Origin: Rhizobiaceae bacterium
Lineage (GTDB): Bacteria; Pseudomonadota; Alphaproteobacteria; Rhizobiales; Rhizobiaceae
Direction of reading: 5' to 3'
NCBI GenBank assembly: GCA_014380965.1
Contig: JACMIV010000082.1
Location: forward strand, 1 to 5,867
Length of the DNA: 5,867 nucleotides
Below are positions 5,343 to 5,867 of this stretch, piece after piece. The translations under genes and the position numbers were made by a program. The notes under the pieces are model-generated. The model did no database searches, was not told where the DNA came from, and was given only the letters and a program-made list of their open reading frames with translations. Position 1 is the first letter of the stretch; each line of letters starts with the position of its first letter.

Positions 5343-5430
5343 ACCTTCCGTTCCCGCGAAAAATCGTTAGAACGCCACTCCAAAGCTTTCCGGCAGACAG
5401 GCTCAACGGGCCCGATCCACCGTGCGCGCC

Positions 5431-5435
5431 AAGGA
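5431..5435 (+). promoter_or_regulatory. Ribosome binding site for the YfgM-like gene
   Basis: AAGGA lies 11 bases before the ATG at 5447, a little long but usable. Two in-frame ATG codons at 5435 and 5438 overlap or touch this site and would have no ribosome site of their own. This favours 5447, which also gives the usual MSDE-type N-terminus. Confidence 0.5.
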
Positions 5436-5446
5436 TGATGCGACGA

Positions 5447-5867
5447 ATGAGTGACGAGATTTTCTTTCGCGAGGTCAACGAGGAGATCCGGCAGGACCGC
5501 ACCCGCGCGCTGTGGGCGTCCTACGGCAAGCTGCTCATCGCGATCGCCGTCCTCGCCGTCGTCGGAGCAACCGGCTACGTCCTCTGGCGCGAGTATCAGA
5601 ACGCTCAGGCGAATGCTTCCGGCGACCGGTTCCTCGCTGCCGTCGAGCTCGCCTCGGCCGGCAATCTCGGTCAGTCCCTGACCGAACTCGAGGCGCTCGC
5701 CGCCGACGGCTACGGAGCCTATCGCGATCTCGCAAGGATGCGGGTCGCGACCGTCCGAGAGGCGCAAGGGGACCCGGCCGCCGCCGTCGCCGCCTTTGAC
5801 GCGATCGCGGCCGACGGCAGCGCGCCCGACGCGATCCGCGACATGGCGTCCGTCCGGGCAGCCTACA
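5447..5867 (+). CDS. YfgM-like membrane-anchored TPR protein, N-terminal part (runs off window)
   Basis: The first 140 residues are visible and no stop is reached. The N-terminus is a short charged cytoplasmic part (MSDEIFFREVNEEIRQDR), then one membrane helix at about residues 29-47 (LLIAIAVLAVVGATGYVLW), then Ala-rich helical hairpins that look like TPR units and should face the periplasm. This architecture matches the YfgM / TPR-like family, whose E. coli member is an accessory of the SecYEG translocon that works with PpiD. In E. coli yfgM lies beside bamB and der; that could be tested just past the window end. The 218-base spacer before it suggests its own promoter. The alternative starts at 5435 or 5438 would add only three or four residues. 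I leave the symbol empty because the sequence is partial and alphaproteobacterial members are diverged. Confidence 0.82.
   Translation, partial: MSDEIFFREVNEEIRQDRTRALWASYGKLLIAIAVLAVVGATGYVLWREYQNAQANASGDRFLAAVELASAGNLGQSLTELEALAADGYGAYRDLARMRVATVREAQGDPAAAVAAFDAIAADGSAPDAIRDMASVRAAY

Larger units (their letters stand above)
5229..5446. other. Structured non-coding spacer before the YfgM-like gene
   Basis: This 218-base spacer holds a T5 run (5238-5242) just after the NnrU-family stop but with no good stem before it. It also holds the palindrome GCGCCGGCGC (5247-5256), a long stem (5255-5291) and a second smaller stem (5314-5342). An A+T-richer patch at 5358-5372, with TTAGAA as a poor -10 candidate, is the most likely promoter area for the downstream gene, with low confidence. 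I see no believable gene here. Confidence 0.5.

Noticed and set aside
5299..5370. Possible 23-aa small protein (MVSAAAGESAGMAPAPSVPAKNR)
   Set aside because: No ribosome binding site before the ATG and no recognisable pattern; short open frames like this are common by chance.
5192..5767. 191-aa minus-strand frame across the spacer and the YfgM-like gene
   Set aside because: It overlaps two well-supported plus-strand genes, has no family pattern and no ribosome site that I can see.
1..5867. CRISPR array, tRNA, insertion sequence or defence cassette
   Set aside because: No regularly spaced direct repeats, cloverleaf-like sequence, transposase motif or defence-type domain was seen; the window is core-genome in character.

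Overview
The window reads as ordinary chromosomal, high-G+C (about two thirds by eye) alphaproteobacterial DNA, most likely Hyphomicrobiales (Rhizobiales). The evidence is the G/C-rich third codon positions and the gene set: a polyprenyl diphosphate synthase, a secreted TPR protein, ispE, a moaB-type gene, two small membrane protein genes and a YfgM-type TPR protein. I see no insertion sequence, tRNA, rRNA, CRISPR array, phage gene or compositional island.

Layout. Bases 1-495 hold the C-terminal half of a long-chain polyprenyl diphosphate synthase (ubiquinone side chain). Bases 496-734 are non-coding and hold a run of inverted repeats. Bases 735-4069 look like one transcription unit: an exported 618-aa TPR protein, ispE six bases further on in the same reading frame, then a moaB-family gene whose ATG overlaps the ispE stop (ATGA). 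A YecN-like MAPEG-family membrane protein (4066-4473, minus strand) converges on moaB, and both stop codons lie within one CTAG palindrome. It diverges from an NnrU-family membrane protein (4650-5228, plus) across a 176-base spacer with a nested inverted repeat. After another structured spacer, a membrane-anchored YfgM-like TPR protein starts at 5447 and runs off the window end.

How the genes relate. The polyprenyl synthase and IspE both serve isoprenoid and quinone supply: IspE is the CDP-ME kinase of the MEP pathway that makes the C5 units, and the synthase polymerises them. The TPR protein between them has an export signal and no enzymatic motif, so its link is positional only. The moaB gene points to molybdenum cofactor chemistry but has no other moa or moe gene beside it. 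The NnrU-family gene has no denitrification gene nearby, so its family name should not be read as a nitrogen-oxide role. The YfgM-like gene probably belongs with envelope genes downstream of the window, as yfgM sits beside bamB and der in E. coli.

I found no convincing new multi-gene system. The items most worth a second look are non-coding or structural: a 13-bp hairpin inside the 3' end of moaB next to the shared CTAG stops, the inverted repeats before the TPR gene, the nested inverted repeat before the nnrU-family gene, and the histidine-rich NnrU-family protein as a possible haem-binding membrane protein.
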